A stretch of 64,000 nucleotides of DNA from UBA9647 sp963739335 (GTDB lineage Bacteria; Bacteroidota; Ignavibacteria; UBA10030). Both the position numbers and the translations under genes were made by a program. This document shows, one piece after another, positions 32,405 through 41,970 of the stretch. The stretch lies in assembly GCA_963739335.1 (NCBI GenBank), contig CAVUAC010000048.1, positions 25,614 to 89,613 on the forward strand, written 5' to 3'. The stretch's first letter is position 1. Every line of letters begins with the position of its first letter. Below the pieces are notes generated by a model. That model had not been told where the DNA came from. It did no database searches and saw only the letters and a list, made by a program, of their open reading frames with translations.

Positions 32405-34873
32405 GTGAAACGAACGATCTTCCTGGCAGTATCAACTCTGCTCTTTTGCACGGCCCGTATCCTTGCGGGCAATAATCCCAAGACTGCTCTTGCGGTTCGG
32501 ACACCGGTTGCGCCCAAAATCGACGGCACCCTCGATGAGCCGGAGTGGAAACTGGCAAAGCCGCTCGTGGACTTCGTTCAACTGGTGCCGAACGAAGGGT
32601 CTGAGCCGACAGAGAAGACGGAGATTCGGATTCTCTATGATGACGAAGCGCTCTATGTTGGCTGCACGATGTATGACTCTGAGCCGTCGAAGATCGTGGC
32701 GCGCCTGGCCCGTCGTGACGATGAAGTAGAATCTGATTACATCAACATTTTGCTTGACAGCTACCACGATCACCAGACAGACTTTGAGTTCAGGATCAAT
32801 GCTTCCGGCGTGAAAGTCGACGTTCTCCGATATGATGACGGTCGACAGGTGGATTATTCGTGGGATCCAGTATGGGAGGTTAAGACACGAATCACGAATG
32901 AAGGATGGGTCGCGGAAGTCAGAATCCCGTTCAGGGTGTTGCGGTACTCCGATCAGCAAAACCGGGAATGGGGGGTGCAGATCATCCGTCGCATTTCGCG
33001 AAAAAAGGAGGAGATCCATTGGGCCCTCATCAAAGCGAGCGACAACGGGTGGCCGTCGAAGTTCGGTCACCTGGCCGGATTCGATCGTCTCCCATCTTCT
33101 ACCGCGGCAGAAATCCTTCCATACTCTGCCGGCAGCGGTGAATTCGTTCCCATCTCGCCTGCCAATCCGCAGGGTAGACAATTTACACCCAATGCAGGGT
33201 TCGACTTGAAGTACCGTCCCAGCGCGTTGCTGACCATCGATGCGACGGTCAATCCCGATTTCGGGCAGGTCGAGGCAGATCCAGCAGTTCTCAACCTGAC
33301 CACGTTTCAGACGTTCTTTCCTGAAAAGAGGCCATTCTTCATCGAAGGTTCTCAGATCATTCACTTCTCAACGTTCGGTGACAACGCCGGACCCGGTTTG
33401 TTCTATTCAAGGAGGATCGGCAGGGCGATCAGCGTTGATGCACCTCCGGGCGGATACGTGCAGGACCAGCCCAAGTTCGCGACGATTTTGGGAGCAGTGA
33501 AAGTCTCCGGAAAAACTGAGGGTGGGCTGTCGATCGGCGCGCTCGAAGCCGTTACGAAGCAGGAGAAAGCTACCCTTGTCGATTCGCTGGGGAACAAGTC
33601 CGATCAGGTTGTCGAGCCGTTCTCGAACTTCAGCCTGATTCGTCTGAAGCAGGACTTTCTTGAGAATTCCAACGTAGGGATGATCGTCACCAATGTCACG
33701 CGGGACGGTACACTTCCCGCCTATACCGCAGGTCTTGACTGGAATTTGAGGTTTCTCGAAAGCGTCTACCGAATTGATGGTTTTCTTGCTGCGTCGCACA
33801 CGACGAACGCCGACCCAATCGTCCAGAATGCCAATGGGTACCACGATGGACCTGCGGGAAGACTGAACATCAATAAGGAAGGGGGCGAGCACTGGAGATG
33901 GTCGCTGGGATATGATTTCACTTCTAAAGGATTCAATGTCAATGACATCGGATTCTTCAGGAGGCCGAACGATCGCGGTACCGTCAACACACTTCAATAC
34001 CGCGAGGACATTCCATCGGAATCATACCAGCGCTGGAATCTCACTGCGCTCTATCACTATAGAACAAACTTCGACAACGCCGAGCTCTGGAACATGTTCC
34101 AATTGCAGGGCGACCTCTTGCTGAGAAGCTATTGGGAGATCCAGACTCAGGCCAGCGTTGACTATGGCAAGTACGATGACAGAGAAACTCGGGGGAATGG
34201 TCTCTATCGGAAACCTGTGAGCCGAAATTACATGGCCTTCATCACTTCCGATCCTCGTTTGCCAGTGGTCGGGGGCCTCCAGCTCATTACAGGGAACGAT
34301 ACTCGCGGCAGCAGCACTTGGAGCACGATGGCACAAATGGAGGTCAGACCTGCATCGAACGTGACGGTCCAGTTCTCTCTCACCCACACTGAGACGTACC
34401 GGTTTTTCGCTTGGGTTGTGAACAGGACGGTGGCTGACGATCCTACGCTCCCGTCGAACACTACAAGCAGCATATTTGCCCAGCGCACCGTGAGCCAATG
34501 GGATCTTACGACGCGTGGCTCGTTTGTCTTCGCCCAGAACCTCACGCTGCAATACTACCTTCAGGTGTTCGCGGCAAAAGGAAAATTCGAAAACACGCAG
34601 CGGATGGTTTCGGATGATACGTTCGTGCCGTACGTGTTTGATCCTCCGATATCAAACAACCCATCCGATTTTACCAATCTTTCTTTGAAATCCAACGTCG
34701 TTTTGCGGTGGGAGTACCTGCCGGGCAGCACGATCTTCCTCGTCTGGTCACAGGCAAGGCAGGGAGCTGGAGGCAACTACCAGACTGCCTTCTGGGACAA
34801 TGTTTCGAACACATTCTCCTTACCGGCGGACAATGTCGTTTTGTTGAAGATTAGCTACTGGTTTAGTATCTAG
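32405..34873 (+). CDS. Outer-membrane DUF5916 protein with CBM9-like domain
   Basis: The 822-residue product starts with GTG behind GGAGAA and has a signal peptide (1-21). Residues 30-200 match a carbohydrate-binding family-9-like domain (PKIDGTLDEPEW, LYDDEALYVGCTMYDSEP, SDYINILLDSYHD). The remainder fits DUF5916: FDLKYRPSALLTIDATVNPDFGQVEADPAVLNLTTFQTFFPEKRPFFIEG is its signature, followed by a repetitive beta-barrel region ending NVVLLKISYWFSI. Such proteins are common in Bacteroidota-related genomes, and the ligand is unknown. The barrel end in an aromatic-rich strand supports outer-membrane location. Confidence 0.85.
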   Translation: MKRTIFLAVSTLLFCTARILAGNNPKTALAVRTPVAPKIDGTLDEPEWKLAKPLVDFVQLVPNEGSEPTEKTEIRILYDDEALYVGCTMYDSEPSKIVARLARRDDEVESDYINILLDSYHDHQTDFEFRINASGVKVDVLRYDDGRQVDYSWDPVWEVKTRITNEGWVAEVRIPFRVLRYSDQQNREWGVQIIRRISRKKEEIHWALIKASDNGWPSKFGHLAGFDRLPSSTAAEILPYSAGSGEFVPISPANPQGRQFTPNAGFDLKYRPSALLTIDATVNPDFGQVEADPAVLNLTTFQTFFPEKRPFFIEGSQIIHFSTFGDNAGPGLFYSRRIGRAISVDAPPGGYVQDQPKFATILGAVKVSGKTEGGLSIGALEAVTKQEKATLVDSLGNKSDQVVEPFSNFSLIRLKQDFLENSNVGMIVTNVTRDGTLPAYTAGLDWNLRFLESVYRIDGFLAASHTTNADPIVQNANGYHDGPAGRLNINKEGGEHWRWSLGYDFTSKGFNVNDIGFFRRPNDRGTVNTLQYREDIPSESYQRWNLTALYHYRTNFDNAELWNMFQLQGDLLLRSYWEIQTQASVDYGKYDDRETRGNGLYRKPVSRNYMAFITSDPRLPVVGGLQLITGNDTRGSSTWSTMAQMEVRPASNVTVQFSLTHTETYRFFAWVVNRTVADDPTLPSNTTSSIFAQRTVSQWDLTTRGSFVFAQNLTLQYYLQVFAAKGKFENTQRMVSDDTFVPYVFDPPISNNPSDFTNLSLKSNVVLRWEYLPGSTIFLVWSQARQGAGGNYQTAFWDNVSNTFSLPADNVVLLKISYWFSI

Positions 34874-34925
34874 TAGAAGTCTCGGTTGTCGATCAACATT
34901 CCAGAATCGAAGACCAGAAACTGTT

Positions 34926-36404
34926 ATGGAGCAAGGCGAAACGAGGATTCTCAATCGTGGTGACGAGATCGTCTTGAGGGTGGATGACGCGGCCTTTGAG
35001 GGACGGACGGTCGGTCGCCATGAAGGCCTTGTTGTTTTTGTCGATGGGGCAGTTCCGGGCGATACCGTCAGAGTCCGGGTCCTCAAGGCCAAAAAGAACT
35101 ACGCTGAAGCGAAGGTCCTGTCCGTTGAGCAGGCCTCACCGCACCGTGTAACACCTCGATGCAAGCACTTCGGCCCTTGCGGAGGGTGCAGGTGGCAAAA
35201 CGTTGACTATCGGATTCAGCTCCGCTTCAAGCAACAGCACGTCGTCGATGCGTTTGAGCGTATCGGGGGCTTCTCCAACCCGAACGTCCTTCCCATCATC
35301 GGTTCTGACGACCTGTATTTCTATCGGAACAAGATGGAATACTCCTTCGCCGATAGAGAATGGCTCGAGTCAGCGCCGACAAAGGGGGCACCTCGTCCAA
35401 CCCGAGATTACTTCGAATTGCGAAATGCCAATTTCGAAATTGACAATCCGCAATCCGCAATTCACTTGGGTCTGCACGTCCCCCAGCGCTACGACAAGGT
35501 TCTGGAAATCACCGAGTGTCATCTCCAATCCGAAATCTCAAATGAAATCCTGAACTTTGTCCGAACGTTTACCCGCCGTGAGGGTCTCCCCGTTTATTCC
35601 TCAGATGACGACGCGGGGTATCTCCGCTTTCTTGTTATACGACAGAGCCGACGGACAAATGAGCTCATGGTCAACCTTGTGACCTATGATGATCGTCCGC
35701 AAATCATGGAGCATTTCACGGCCGGGTTGCTCACCGCAATTCCTTCGGTTACGACAGTTGTCAATACCATCAACTCAAAGAAGGCCCAGATTGCATTCGG
35801 TGATCGTGAGAAGGTCTATGCGGGTGACGGTTTCATCCACGAGAAACTTGGCGAGTTAGTGTTTACGATCTCAGCGAGCTCCTTCTTCCAGACAAACACG
35901 GTACAAGCCGAACGGCTCTACACGGTTGCCAAGAGTTTTGCTGCGTTGAAACCGTCAGACATCCTTTGGGATCTCTATTCTGGTACCGGCTCCATTGCGC
36001 TGTTCGTTTCAGACGCCGTGCGGCAGGTGGTCGGAGTGGAATCAGTGGAGAGTGCCGTGCAGGATGCCGAACGCAACGCGCTCGCAAACCACATCGAGAA
36101 CTGCACATTCATACTTGGCGATCTAAAAGATCGACTGACAAAGGCTCGGGCCTGGATCGCATCGCATCCGAAACCGGATGTCATGATCATCGATCCCCCG
36201 CGAAGCGGCATGCATCCAAAAGTAGTGGACGAGATCCTTGCTCTGGCCCCGCGCCGAATCGTCTACGTCAGCTGCAACCCGGCATCACAGGCGCGGGACC
36301 TGAAAATCATGGCAGCTCGCTATGACGTCCTCGCCCTGCAGCCTGTCGACATGTTCCCGCACACCTATCACATCGAAAACGTCGCGCAACTGATCTTGCG
36401 GTAA
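34926..36404 (+). CDS. rlmD: 23S rRNA (uracil-C5)-methyltransferase, RlmD family
   Basis: The 492-residue enzyme has a TRAM-like domain (about 10-68), iron-sulphur Cys at C79, C85 and C88 (CKHFGPCGGC) and a fourth at C198 (ITECHLQ). The SAM fold follows with DLYSGTGSI, DPPRSGMH, and catalytic C450 in VSCNP. RlmD and RlmCD paralogues differ mainly in target uridine, so the symbol is by family. Between the substrate-binding strand and LGLHVPQRYDKVL the protein has an unusual 16-residue stretch (ELRNANFEIDNPQSAI) encoded by a palindromic repeat. The reading frame is kept, so the enzyme may be active. A terminator follows the stop. Confidence 0.88.
   Translation: MEQGETRILNRGDEIVLRVDDAAFEGRTVGRHEGLVVFVDGAVPGDTVRVRVLKAKKNYAEAKVLSVEQASPHRVTPRCKHFGPCGGCRWQNVDYRIQLRFKQQHVVDAFERIGGFSNPNVLPIIGSDDLYFYRNKMEYSFADREWLESAPTKGAPRPTRDYFELRNANFEIDNPQSAIHLGLHVPQRYDKVLEITECHLQSEISNEILNFVRTFTRREGLPVYSSDDDAGYLRFLVIRQSRRTNELMVNLVTYDDRPQIMEHFTAGLLTAIPSVTTVVNTINSKKAQIAFGDREKVYAGDGFIHEKLGELVFTISASSFFQTNTVQAERLYTVAKSFAALKPSDILWDLYSGTGSIALFVSDAVRQVVGVESVESAVQDAERNALANHIENCTFILGDLKDRLTKARAWIASHPKPDVMIIDPPRSGMHPKVVDEILALAPRRIVYVSCNPASQARDLKIMAARYDVLALQPVDMFPHTYHIENVAQLILR
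35415..35463. repeat. Palindromic element inserted in frame inside rlmD
   Basis: GAATTGCG (35415-35422) pairs with CGCAATTC (35456-35463). Between them lie the perfect palindrome CAATTTCGAAATTG (35429-35442) and a tandem CAATCCG repeat (35444-35457). The style (AATCCGCAATCCGC) resembles repeats I know as peptides such as IRNPQSAIRNPQ in uncultured Chlorobi or Planctomycetes proteins. It adds about 16 codons to rlmD. Confidence 0.6.
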
Positions 36405-36429
36405 CGAGTCGCTGGGACACATGAAAAGC

Positions 36430-36461
36430 AAAAAGCCCCCGGAAAGAATCGGAGGCTTTTT
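36430..36461. terminator. Bidirectional intrinsic terminator
   Basis: AAAAAGCC..CCGGA (36430-36443) pairs with TCGGAGGCTTTTT (36449-36461), with one mismatch and a 5-base loop. The A-run and T-run on the two sides suit termination in both directions between convergent genes. Confidence 0.85.
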
Positions 36462-36493
36462 CGCGTCTACGAAGAATTTCTCTTCCAAGTTTA

Positions 36494-37111
36494 TCATGCG
36501 TCCAGCGTTTTCCTCCGGAAAGACCGGAGAATCCAGTAGATTGCTCCCACACCAAGAAGAATGTTAGCAGCGATGATGTACCATTGCGTGCCGATATCGA
36601 GTTTTGCTGCGCAGAGCTTTTGTGCCTGCTGGACGGCCGCCTCGGACAGGAGTGTGCTGAACTCACCAGAGTAATCCGCCCGTTCATCGTATAGCAGCTT
36701 CGCATCAGAAACGTTTACGAGGCGAATATGCAGGACGTAATGCTTGTCCAGGCGAGTAGCTTGGGCATGAATTATTTTTTCAACCCCTAGCACCTTTCCG
36801 AGTTCGGCGATGCGCAAGGGAGTGTCGAACTGCTCGAACCTCCTGGTGCCGGCACCACGAACAGAGGTGCCCCTCATCGTATCCTGATGGATGAGTTCGA
36901 ATCGCTTGGATTGTGACACAGTTCCTTCGAATCGTTGTGTCAGCTGAAAGCCCTCTTCCGTGGATAAGCCTACTGTTTCGAAAGGGAGAACGGCCAGCTT
37001 CTGCCGATGATCAGCCAGTCCAGAGGTCAGCGCGTTTTGGCAAAAACCCCGTGCAGCGAGGAGAAAAACCATCAGGAATAGTGCTGCTGCCTTTTTCGAA
37101 GGTGAATTCAT
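36494..37111 (-). CDS. Exported CsgG/TolB-like N-terminal domain protein with C-terminal membrane helix
   Basis: The 205-residue product has a signal peptide (1-24). The segment KLAVLPFETVGLSTEEGFQLTQRFEGTVSQSKRFELI is typical of the alpha/beta fold shared by CsgG, FlgO and TolB amino-terminal domains. LGKVLGVEKIIHAQATRLDKHYVLHIRLVNVSDAKLLY continues that fold. A membrane helix at about 175-195 and a basic tail suggest it is anchored at the C-terminus. Function unknown; related proteins assemble envelope or secretion complexes. It is on the same strand just upstream of the M28 peptidase end, 37 bp away. Confidence 0.65.
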   Translation of the reverse strand: MNSPSKKAAALFLMVFLLAARGFCQNALTSGLADHRQKLAVLPFETVGLSTEEGFQLTQRFEGTVSQSKRFELIHQDTMRGTSVRGAGTRRFEQFDTPLRIAELGKVLGVEKIIHAQATRLDKHYVLHIRLVNVSDAKLLYDERADYSGEFSTLLSEAAVQQAQKLCAAKLDIGTQWYIIAANILLGVGAIYWILRSFRRKTLDA

Positions 37112-37148
37112 AGCTCTGGCAACGTCAGTGGCGGATTCAAGGGTCTCC

Positions 37149-39458
37149 CTATTCCATTCTTAGTGCTGTCTGGCGGGCGATGTTCGACCTTCGAATAATC
37201 GAGGAAGCCTGGGCCGGGGTAATAGAAATCGGCTGGGGCTCTTCAACGAAGACAGCCTCGATACGCTCGCTGACGATAAGGCTGTCTGAAGCTGACGCGG
37301 AGAAGCTGATCGGGATATTGAGCGATGAATCAGGGAATGCCGCCCACTGGAGTGCGATCGACCTGTTCGTCGATGATAACGCAAATGGTGACGACACGTT
37401 CGAGAACTTTCCCTTGATGGTCGAAAGAGTCACCCGCAGGCGGTACGGTCGGTACTTCATCTTGAGCTGTATGAGCAAATCGACGGATCGCGTGCTGTCC
37501 TTCCGGCTCGTCTGAATGTTCCGGTTGATATCGATCCAGGGCTGTGCCGGTGTTGGAAGCGAATGATCGAACTCCGCCTCCGTCGTGGATCCTCGAAGCG
37601 TAGTGTCACGCCCGCAAAAGACGAGGCGCGTGTTCTTCAAATATTCAGAACTTCGCACGACGAGCGTGCCACGCGTTGAGTCCAGGTTGAAGGTCTCTTC
37701 AACTACGATTGATGGTTGCCATTCCTTCGAATAAGAATCTCGAGAGGAAAGAACCACCACCGTGGCAACGAAGAGCAGAACAACAATGGTGCCTGCAGTT
37801 TTTTGTCTGAATTTTTGCAGCAGTGATAGATCGTTGCGCGCGTCGTAGTATACCGCGGCAAAGCCCAGAAGGAACGGAAATGCCCAAAAAGAAAAGAAGA
37901 GAACATAGCCGATGTGCATCACCGCATTGATCGTCGGCGTGATCTCGGGCTGAGAATGGCTGAATCGTGCCAAGAAGTCAAAAGCCTCGGAGAACATCAA
38001 CCTGAACATGAAATGGGGTGAAAGAAGCCAGAAGAGGACCTTGAGAATCGGCTGTCGTATGAGCATTGCGAGAGCAAGAAGCAAGAGCGCGGTGGCAGGA
38101 TAGAGCGCGAGCTTGATGGAAAGAAGCGCGCACAAAACCACAAACACCACCAGAAACACAAATGCCCGGAGATAGTACGAATAAGGATCATGTCGTAGGC
38201 GGAGTTTGTCGGAGACTTGCAGTGAGATCCAGATCCCGATGCCTGCGCCGAATATGCCGAGAACATAATAGCTGTTGATATCGGCCATCCAGGGGAACCG
38301 CACGCCCTTCATGAGAGAGACCACGTTCTCCGAGAGCCAAATGCAGGTCTGGATGATGAGCATCAAGAGATAGAGTTTCAGTCCCGGTATCTTCGGCCGA
38401 TCAACCCCTTGGTACGTCTCGCGCCGGCGACGAACGACGACAAGTGCAACAGTCGCAACGATGAGAGCGAGAACAATGAACATGCCCAGTCCCACCAGAG
38501 GGACGAAAAAGGGGTACGCGGCGACCTCGTACAGGAAATACTTGTCGGCTTTCGTTTCGGGGACACCCCCGTCAAATCTCTCGACAAGTTTGTAGATCAA
38601 TTCACCCGAGCGTTTGAGCCCGCTGACTTTGAAGTTCTCGAAATTGTCCTGAGGAGTATGGATTGGATCCCGCGCATCAGATGTGAAATCAATTGCCGGG
38701 ATACTCCTTTGGAGAAATGGCTCATGATCCGAACCCACGCCCCCGCCTGGCATGGCTCCCATGAAAACGAAGAAATCCGTCGGATAATGAAGACCGGTGT
38801 ATCCAAGCTTTGAAAACTCTTCATACGATGCCCGGACGAGCCATTCCGGGGAGCTGATATTGCCGACATCGAGCATTGGGAAAAGAAGCTGGGATCCGTT
38901 CGCCATGTCGGTCTGCAGCATCAGGACAATGTGGCCTGTATCGGGGAAATGATCGACGAAGTAGCGGGAGCCCTGGAGGCCGGCTTCCTCACCACCGAAG
39001 AGGGCGAAGACAATCGTTGACTCGTTCTTGCGTTGCGAGAGAACTCTCGCCAGCTCGATCACAACAGCCGAGCCGGAACCGTCGTCGTTCGCGCCAGGGA
39101 CATCAGGGCTGGCAGAGTCTATATGTGCACCCAGGACGATGATACGGCTTGTGGCTCCCCTGAGGATTCCGACTGCCACTCCGCTCAGCGTGTTTGTCGG
39201 CGTCCCGCCGAGGTACCCTGGATATTCTCTGATAGGCATGATGTATGTTTCAGATAGTCCGAATTCCCGGAACTTGGCAAGAGCGAATTCCATCGCTCGG
39301 TGTTCGTCTGGCGAACCCATGGGACGGGCACCAATGTCCACAGCAATGGTACGGAGATAGGCGGTCGCGCTGTCCGTCGAAAACGGTGTCTGAGATTGAG
39401 CGGAAGAAAAAGAAATGAAAGCGGATACAAGAGAGAGATACACAAGTGGTTTCGACAT
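37149..39458 (-). CDS. M28-family zinc aminopeptidase with multi-TM C-terminal region
   Basis: The 769-residue protein has a signal peptide (1-21) and an M28 domain. Zinc-site residues are in H112 (GAHIDS), the D125/D126 region (NDDGSGS) and E157-E158 (GGEEAG), with later Asp and His ligands in the QTDMANG and GSDHEPF segments. Residues 310-620 hold eight or more hydrophobic helices, like endoplasmic Ermp1/Fxna-type M28 proteins with membrane tails. The C-terminus is an extracytoplasmic beta-rich domain. ATG 39458 directly precedes the signal peptide. A longer TTG start at 39539 overlaps the upstream hydrolase stop but adds a polar leader. It probably trims peptides outside the inner membrane. 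Confidence 0.85.
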   Translation of the reverse strand: MSKPLVYLSLVSAFISFSSAQSQTPFSTDSATAYLRTIAVDIGARPMGSPDEHRAMEFALAKFREFGLSETYIMPIREYPGYLGGTPTNTLSGVAVGILRGATSRIIVLGAHIDSASPDVPGANDDGSGSAVVIELARVLSQRKNESTIVFALFGGEEAGLQGSRYFVDHFPDTGHIVLMLQTDMANGSQLLFPMLDVGNISSPEWLVRASYEEFSKLGYTGLHYPTDFFVFMGAMPGGGVGSDHEPFLQRSIPAIDFTSDARDPIHTPQDNFENFKVSGLKRSGELIYKLVERFDGGVPETKADKYFLYEVAAYPFFVPLVGLGMFIVLALIVATVALVVVRRRRETYQGVDRPKIPGLKLYLLMLIIQTCIWLSENVVSLMKGVRFPWMADINSYYVLGIFGAGIGIWISLQVSDKLRLRHDPYSYYLRAFVFLVVFVVLCALLSIKLALYPATALLLLALAMLIRQPILKVLFWLLSPHFMFRLMFSEAFDFLARFSHSQPEITPTINAVMHIGYVLFFSFWAFPFLLGFAAVYYDARNDLSLLQKFRQKTAGTIVVLLFVATVVVLSSRDSYSKEWQPSIVVEETFNLDSTRGTLVVRSSEYLKNTRLVFCGRDTTLRGSTTEAEFDHSLPTPAQPWIDINRNIQTSRKDSTRSVDLLIQLKMKYRPYRLRVTLSTIKGKFSNVSSPFALSSTNRSIALQWAAFPDSSLNIPISFSASASDSLIVSERIEAVFVEEPQPISITPAQASSIIRRSNIARQTALRME

Positions 39459-39535
39459 AGAGGCCCGGCGATTGTTGTTATGAATTGATCGCTTCTGCAG
39501 AGGAATCGTCATCCGAGAATCGGAGATCGTCAGTT

Positions 39536-40444
39536 TCAAGCAAGGTTCCTTTCGAAGAATGAAACAATCCGTTGCTCATACTCGCTTCCACCGACATTCA
39601 GCAGGTTGGTGTGATCGGCTTTGTGGATGAGCAACAGCTCTTTTGGCTGGTTCGCATTGTTGTAAAGCGCTCGCGAGTATTCCGCCCGGATGCGCGTGTC
39701 ATCCGTTCCATGGATAAAGAGCACAGGCTTGTGCACATTTCGCACTGCCTGGTTCGGCGACACATCCCTTGTCTTGAACCGGGCAAGTTTCTGAGAGCGG
39801 CTCATCGCGAGGTTGCGGAGAAAATGCCATGGGAGCTTCGTCATGAGCTTCTGATAGTCGACCATGATCGTCCGAAGGTCGGTGAAGCCTGCCTCGGCGA
39901 CGATCGCTTCGATGCGCTGGTCGATGGCTGCTGCTTGGAGCGCTACGGCCGCTCCCATCGATGTGCCGAACACGCCGATCTTGCCAATCTGAGCATCCGT
40001 CCGCCCCTTGAGGTAATCGATTGCTGCTGCAAGATCATATTTCTCATAGTACCCGTACGTGCAATACGGACCCTCGCTCTGGCCATGCCGCCGGGAGTCG
40101 TAGAGAAAGACATTGAATCCTCTTCCGTAAAAGAGCTTTGCATAGGGAACGCCGCCGATCTTGCAGTCGCCGACGCCGTGAAGGTAGATGACTGTTCCGC
40201 GAGGGTTGCGACGTTGCTGGACAAACCAGCAACTGAGTTTGTAACCTTCGCTGGTCGCCAGGGTCAGGTCTTCTTGTGGAAGCCCGGCGTCGCGTGGCTC
40301 CAGAAGGTTCGTGAAGGTGCTGTACCATTCGCGTGTGCGCAGGTGGGGCTGGAGGAGAAGAAGTGGCCCGAAGACGAAAATGATCGCAGCTGCAGTGATC
40401 AGAAAAAGAACGACGAACAGTAGCAGCGCCAGGAAGATGGACAT
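39536..40444 (-). CDS. Alpha/beta hydrolase with N-terminal membrane anchor
   Basis: The 302-residue protein has a membrane helix at 3-28. The hydrolase fold shows oxyanion YLHGVGD, nucleophile in GTSMGA, acid in HGTDDTR and His in HKADHTN, as in BAAT/YqkD-type serine esterases. ATG 40444 starts right at the membrane helix. A longer frame to 40651 would run into the divergent glycosyltransferase gene and is rejected. The active site probably faces the periplasm if the helix is a signal anchor. It lies directly upstream of the M28 peptidase gene on the same strand. Confidence 0.82.
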   Translation of the reverse strand: MSIFLALLLFVVLFLITAAAIIFVFGPLLLLQPHLRTREWYSTFTNLLEPRDAGLPQEDLTLATSEGYKLSCWFVQQRRNPRGTVIYLHGVGDCKIGGVPYAKLFYGRGFNVFLYDSRRHGQSEGPYCTYGYYEKYDLAAAIDYLKGRTDAQIGKIGVFGTSMGAAVALQAAAIDQRIEAIVAEAGFTDLRTIMVDYQKLMTKLPWHFLRNLAMSRSQKLARFKTRDVSPNQAVRNVHKPVLFIHGTDDTRIRAEYSRALYNNANQPKELLLIHKADHTNLLNVGGSEYEQRIVSFFERNLA

Positions 40445-40533
40445 GCGCTCTGAGGTCTCGTTGGTAGCTGACTGGATTTCAGGTTCAATATAGGAAGGGG
40501 GTGTCTGTGATGCAAGGCGCCCTCCGGGGCATT

Positions 40534-40561
40534 TTGATGTGAAGCGATTTCGTCGTACTTT
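40534..40561 (+). promoter_or_regulatory. Promoter candidate for the glycosyltransferase gene
   Basis: TTGATG (40534-40539) and TACTTT (40556-40561) have a 16-base spacer, with TSS predicted about 34 bp upstream of ATG 40602. Confidence 0.4.
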
Positions 40562-40601
40562 TAAAGAAACATATTTCACTTCAACAGCGGACAGAAGCAG
40601 A

Positions 40602-41729
40602 ATGCAGCCCGATCTGAAAATCGCATTGGTACACGACTGGCTCACCGGCATGCGCGGAGGGGAGAAGGTTCTTGAGGTGCTCTGTGACCTTTACCCTCAA
40701 GCAACGCTGTATACCTTGCTTCATAACAAGGGGAGTGTCTCGAAGACAATCGAGGATAGGGAGATACGTACATCGTTCATTGATAGGATGCCTCTCAAGG
40801 CGCGGCGATACCGCAATTACCTTCCGCTCTTTCCCGCTGCGATTGAGTCATTTGATTTTTCGGCGTATGACCTCATTCTTTCGACGAGTCACGCGGTCGC
40901 GAAGGGGGCGCGTCCCGCGCCGGGGGCACTTCATATCTGTTACTGCCACACGCCGATGCGATATGTTTGGGAACTCTACGGTGAATACTTCGGGCCAGGT
41001 CGGGCGGGCCTGGTCACTCGTGCGGCGATGTCGCTTGTCGCGCCGCGACTGCGTGCGTGGGATATAAGGTCCAGCACCCGGGTGCATCATTTTATCGCGA
41101 ACTCCCGCAACGTGGCCGGGCGCATTCGGCAATACTATCGGAGGCCGGCTGATGTGATCCACCCGCCGGTAAACTTGGAGCAGTTCCTTCTTTCAAATGA
41201 GGATGACGGATATTTCCTCATCGTCAGTGCGCTTGTTCCCTATAAGCGGGTCGATCTCGCGATTGAGACATTCAATCGATTGGGGGAGCGCCTCGTGATT
41301 GTCGGCACGGGGCCTGAACTGACCAGGCTCAAGGCCATAGCTGCGCCGAAGGTGGAATTCCTTGGGTGGCAGTCGGAGGTCGAGTTGGCGAAGTTGTACG
41401 CCCGCTGCCGGGCGCTGATCTTTCCGGGAATCGAGGATTTCGGGATCGTTCCGTTGGAAGCAATGGCGAGCGGCAAACCTGTCGTCGCGTTTGGAAGAGG
41501 GGGCGCTCTGGAAACGGTCTCGGATGATCCGCAGCGGCCGACTGGAGTGTTCTTCTATGAGCAAACGCCGGAAGCGTTGAAGGAGGCTGTCCTTAAACTG
41601 CGCACCATCAAGTTCGATCCACGGTCGATCAGGAAGCATGCTGAGCGATTCGATCGAAAGATCTTCAAGGAGGAATACAAAAACTACATCGAGCAGAAGC
41701 TCACTGCGCAAGACGAGCGAAGAGCCTGA
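40602..41729 (+). CDS. GT4-family glycosyltransferase
   Basis: The 375-residue protein has the GT-B fold. The N-terminal domain opens with IALVHDWLTGMRGGEKVLE, and YCHTPMRYVWE is typical of WbaZ-like mannosyltransferases. The C-terminal domain has SALVPYKRVDLAIETFNRLGERLVIVGTGPE, FLGWQSEVELAKLYARC, and the GT4 EX7E-like motif FGIVPLEAMASGKPVVAFGRGG. It probably adds mannose or a related sugar in surface-glycan synthesis. It stands alone here with a promoter upstream. ATG 40602 is chosen over an upstream frame start at 40539 that lies in the promoter. Confidence 0.82.
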   Translation: MQPDLKIALVHDWLTGMRGGEKVLEVLCDLYPQATLYTLLHNKGSVSKTIEDREIRTSFIDRMPLKARRYRNYLPLFPAAIESFDFSAYDLILSTSHAVAKGARPAPGALHICYCHTPMRYVWELYGEYFGPGRAGLVTRAAMSLVAPRLRAWDIRSSTRVHHFIANSRNVAGRIRQYYRRPADVIHPPVNLEQFLLSNEDDGYFLIVSALVPYKRVDLAIETFNRLGERLVIVGTGPELTRLKAIAAPKVEFLGWQSEVELAKLYARCRALIFPGIEDFGIVPLEAMASGKPVVAFGRGGALETVSDDPQRPTGVFFYEQTPEALKEAVLKLRTIKFDPRSIRKHAERFDRKIFKEEYKNYIEQKLTAQDERRA

Positions 41730-41801
41730 AGTCCCGCCCAGTTTTCCGACGGAACCTGCTACAATCTCGCAGACTCTGTCCTCGTAAGTTCAACAATTCC
41801 T

Positions 41802-41830
41802 TTGACTTTGCAGCCCGTTTTCTGTAAATT
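41802..41830 (+). promoter_or_regulatory. Strong sigma70-type promoter for the M23-bactofilin-ATP synthase run
   Basis: TTGACT (41802-41807) and TAAATT (41825-41830) are 17 bases apart in an AT-rich part of the 241-bp gap after the glycosyltransferase. The leader to 41971 would be about 135 nt. It is the best-matching promoter in the window. Confidence 0.6.
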
Positions 41831-41970
41831 ATCACTCCGATTTTGTGAATTTGCTCCGATTTATCCACTTTTCCACTAGTTCTTGGAAATGGGGATTTCC
41901 TCGGCTTAGTGGCTACCTCAGGGTGCGCGATCGGATGTTCGTGCCAAACCCGCGAAGATCAGAGAGGTAG

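Noticed and set aside
32432..33364. 310-codon minus-strand open frame
   Set aside because: Antisense shadow of the DUF5916 gene; no start signal or domain.
39572..40423. 283-codon plus-strand open frame
   Set aside because: Antisense to the alpha/beta hydrolase, whose catalytic motifs are intact.
41730..41970. Possible small RNA or tRNA in the gap before the M23 gene
   Set aside because: No cloverleaf, CCA end or stable fold is apparent; the gap is explained by a promoter and leader.
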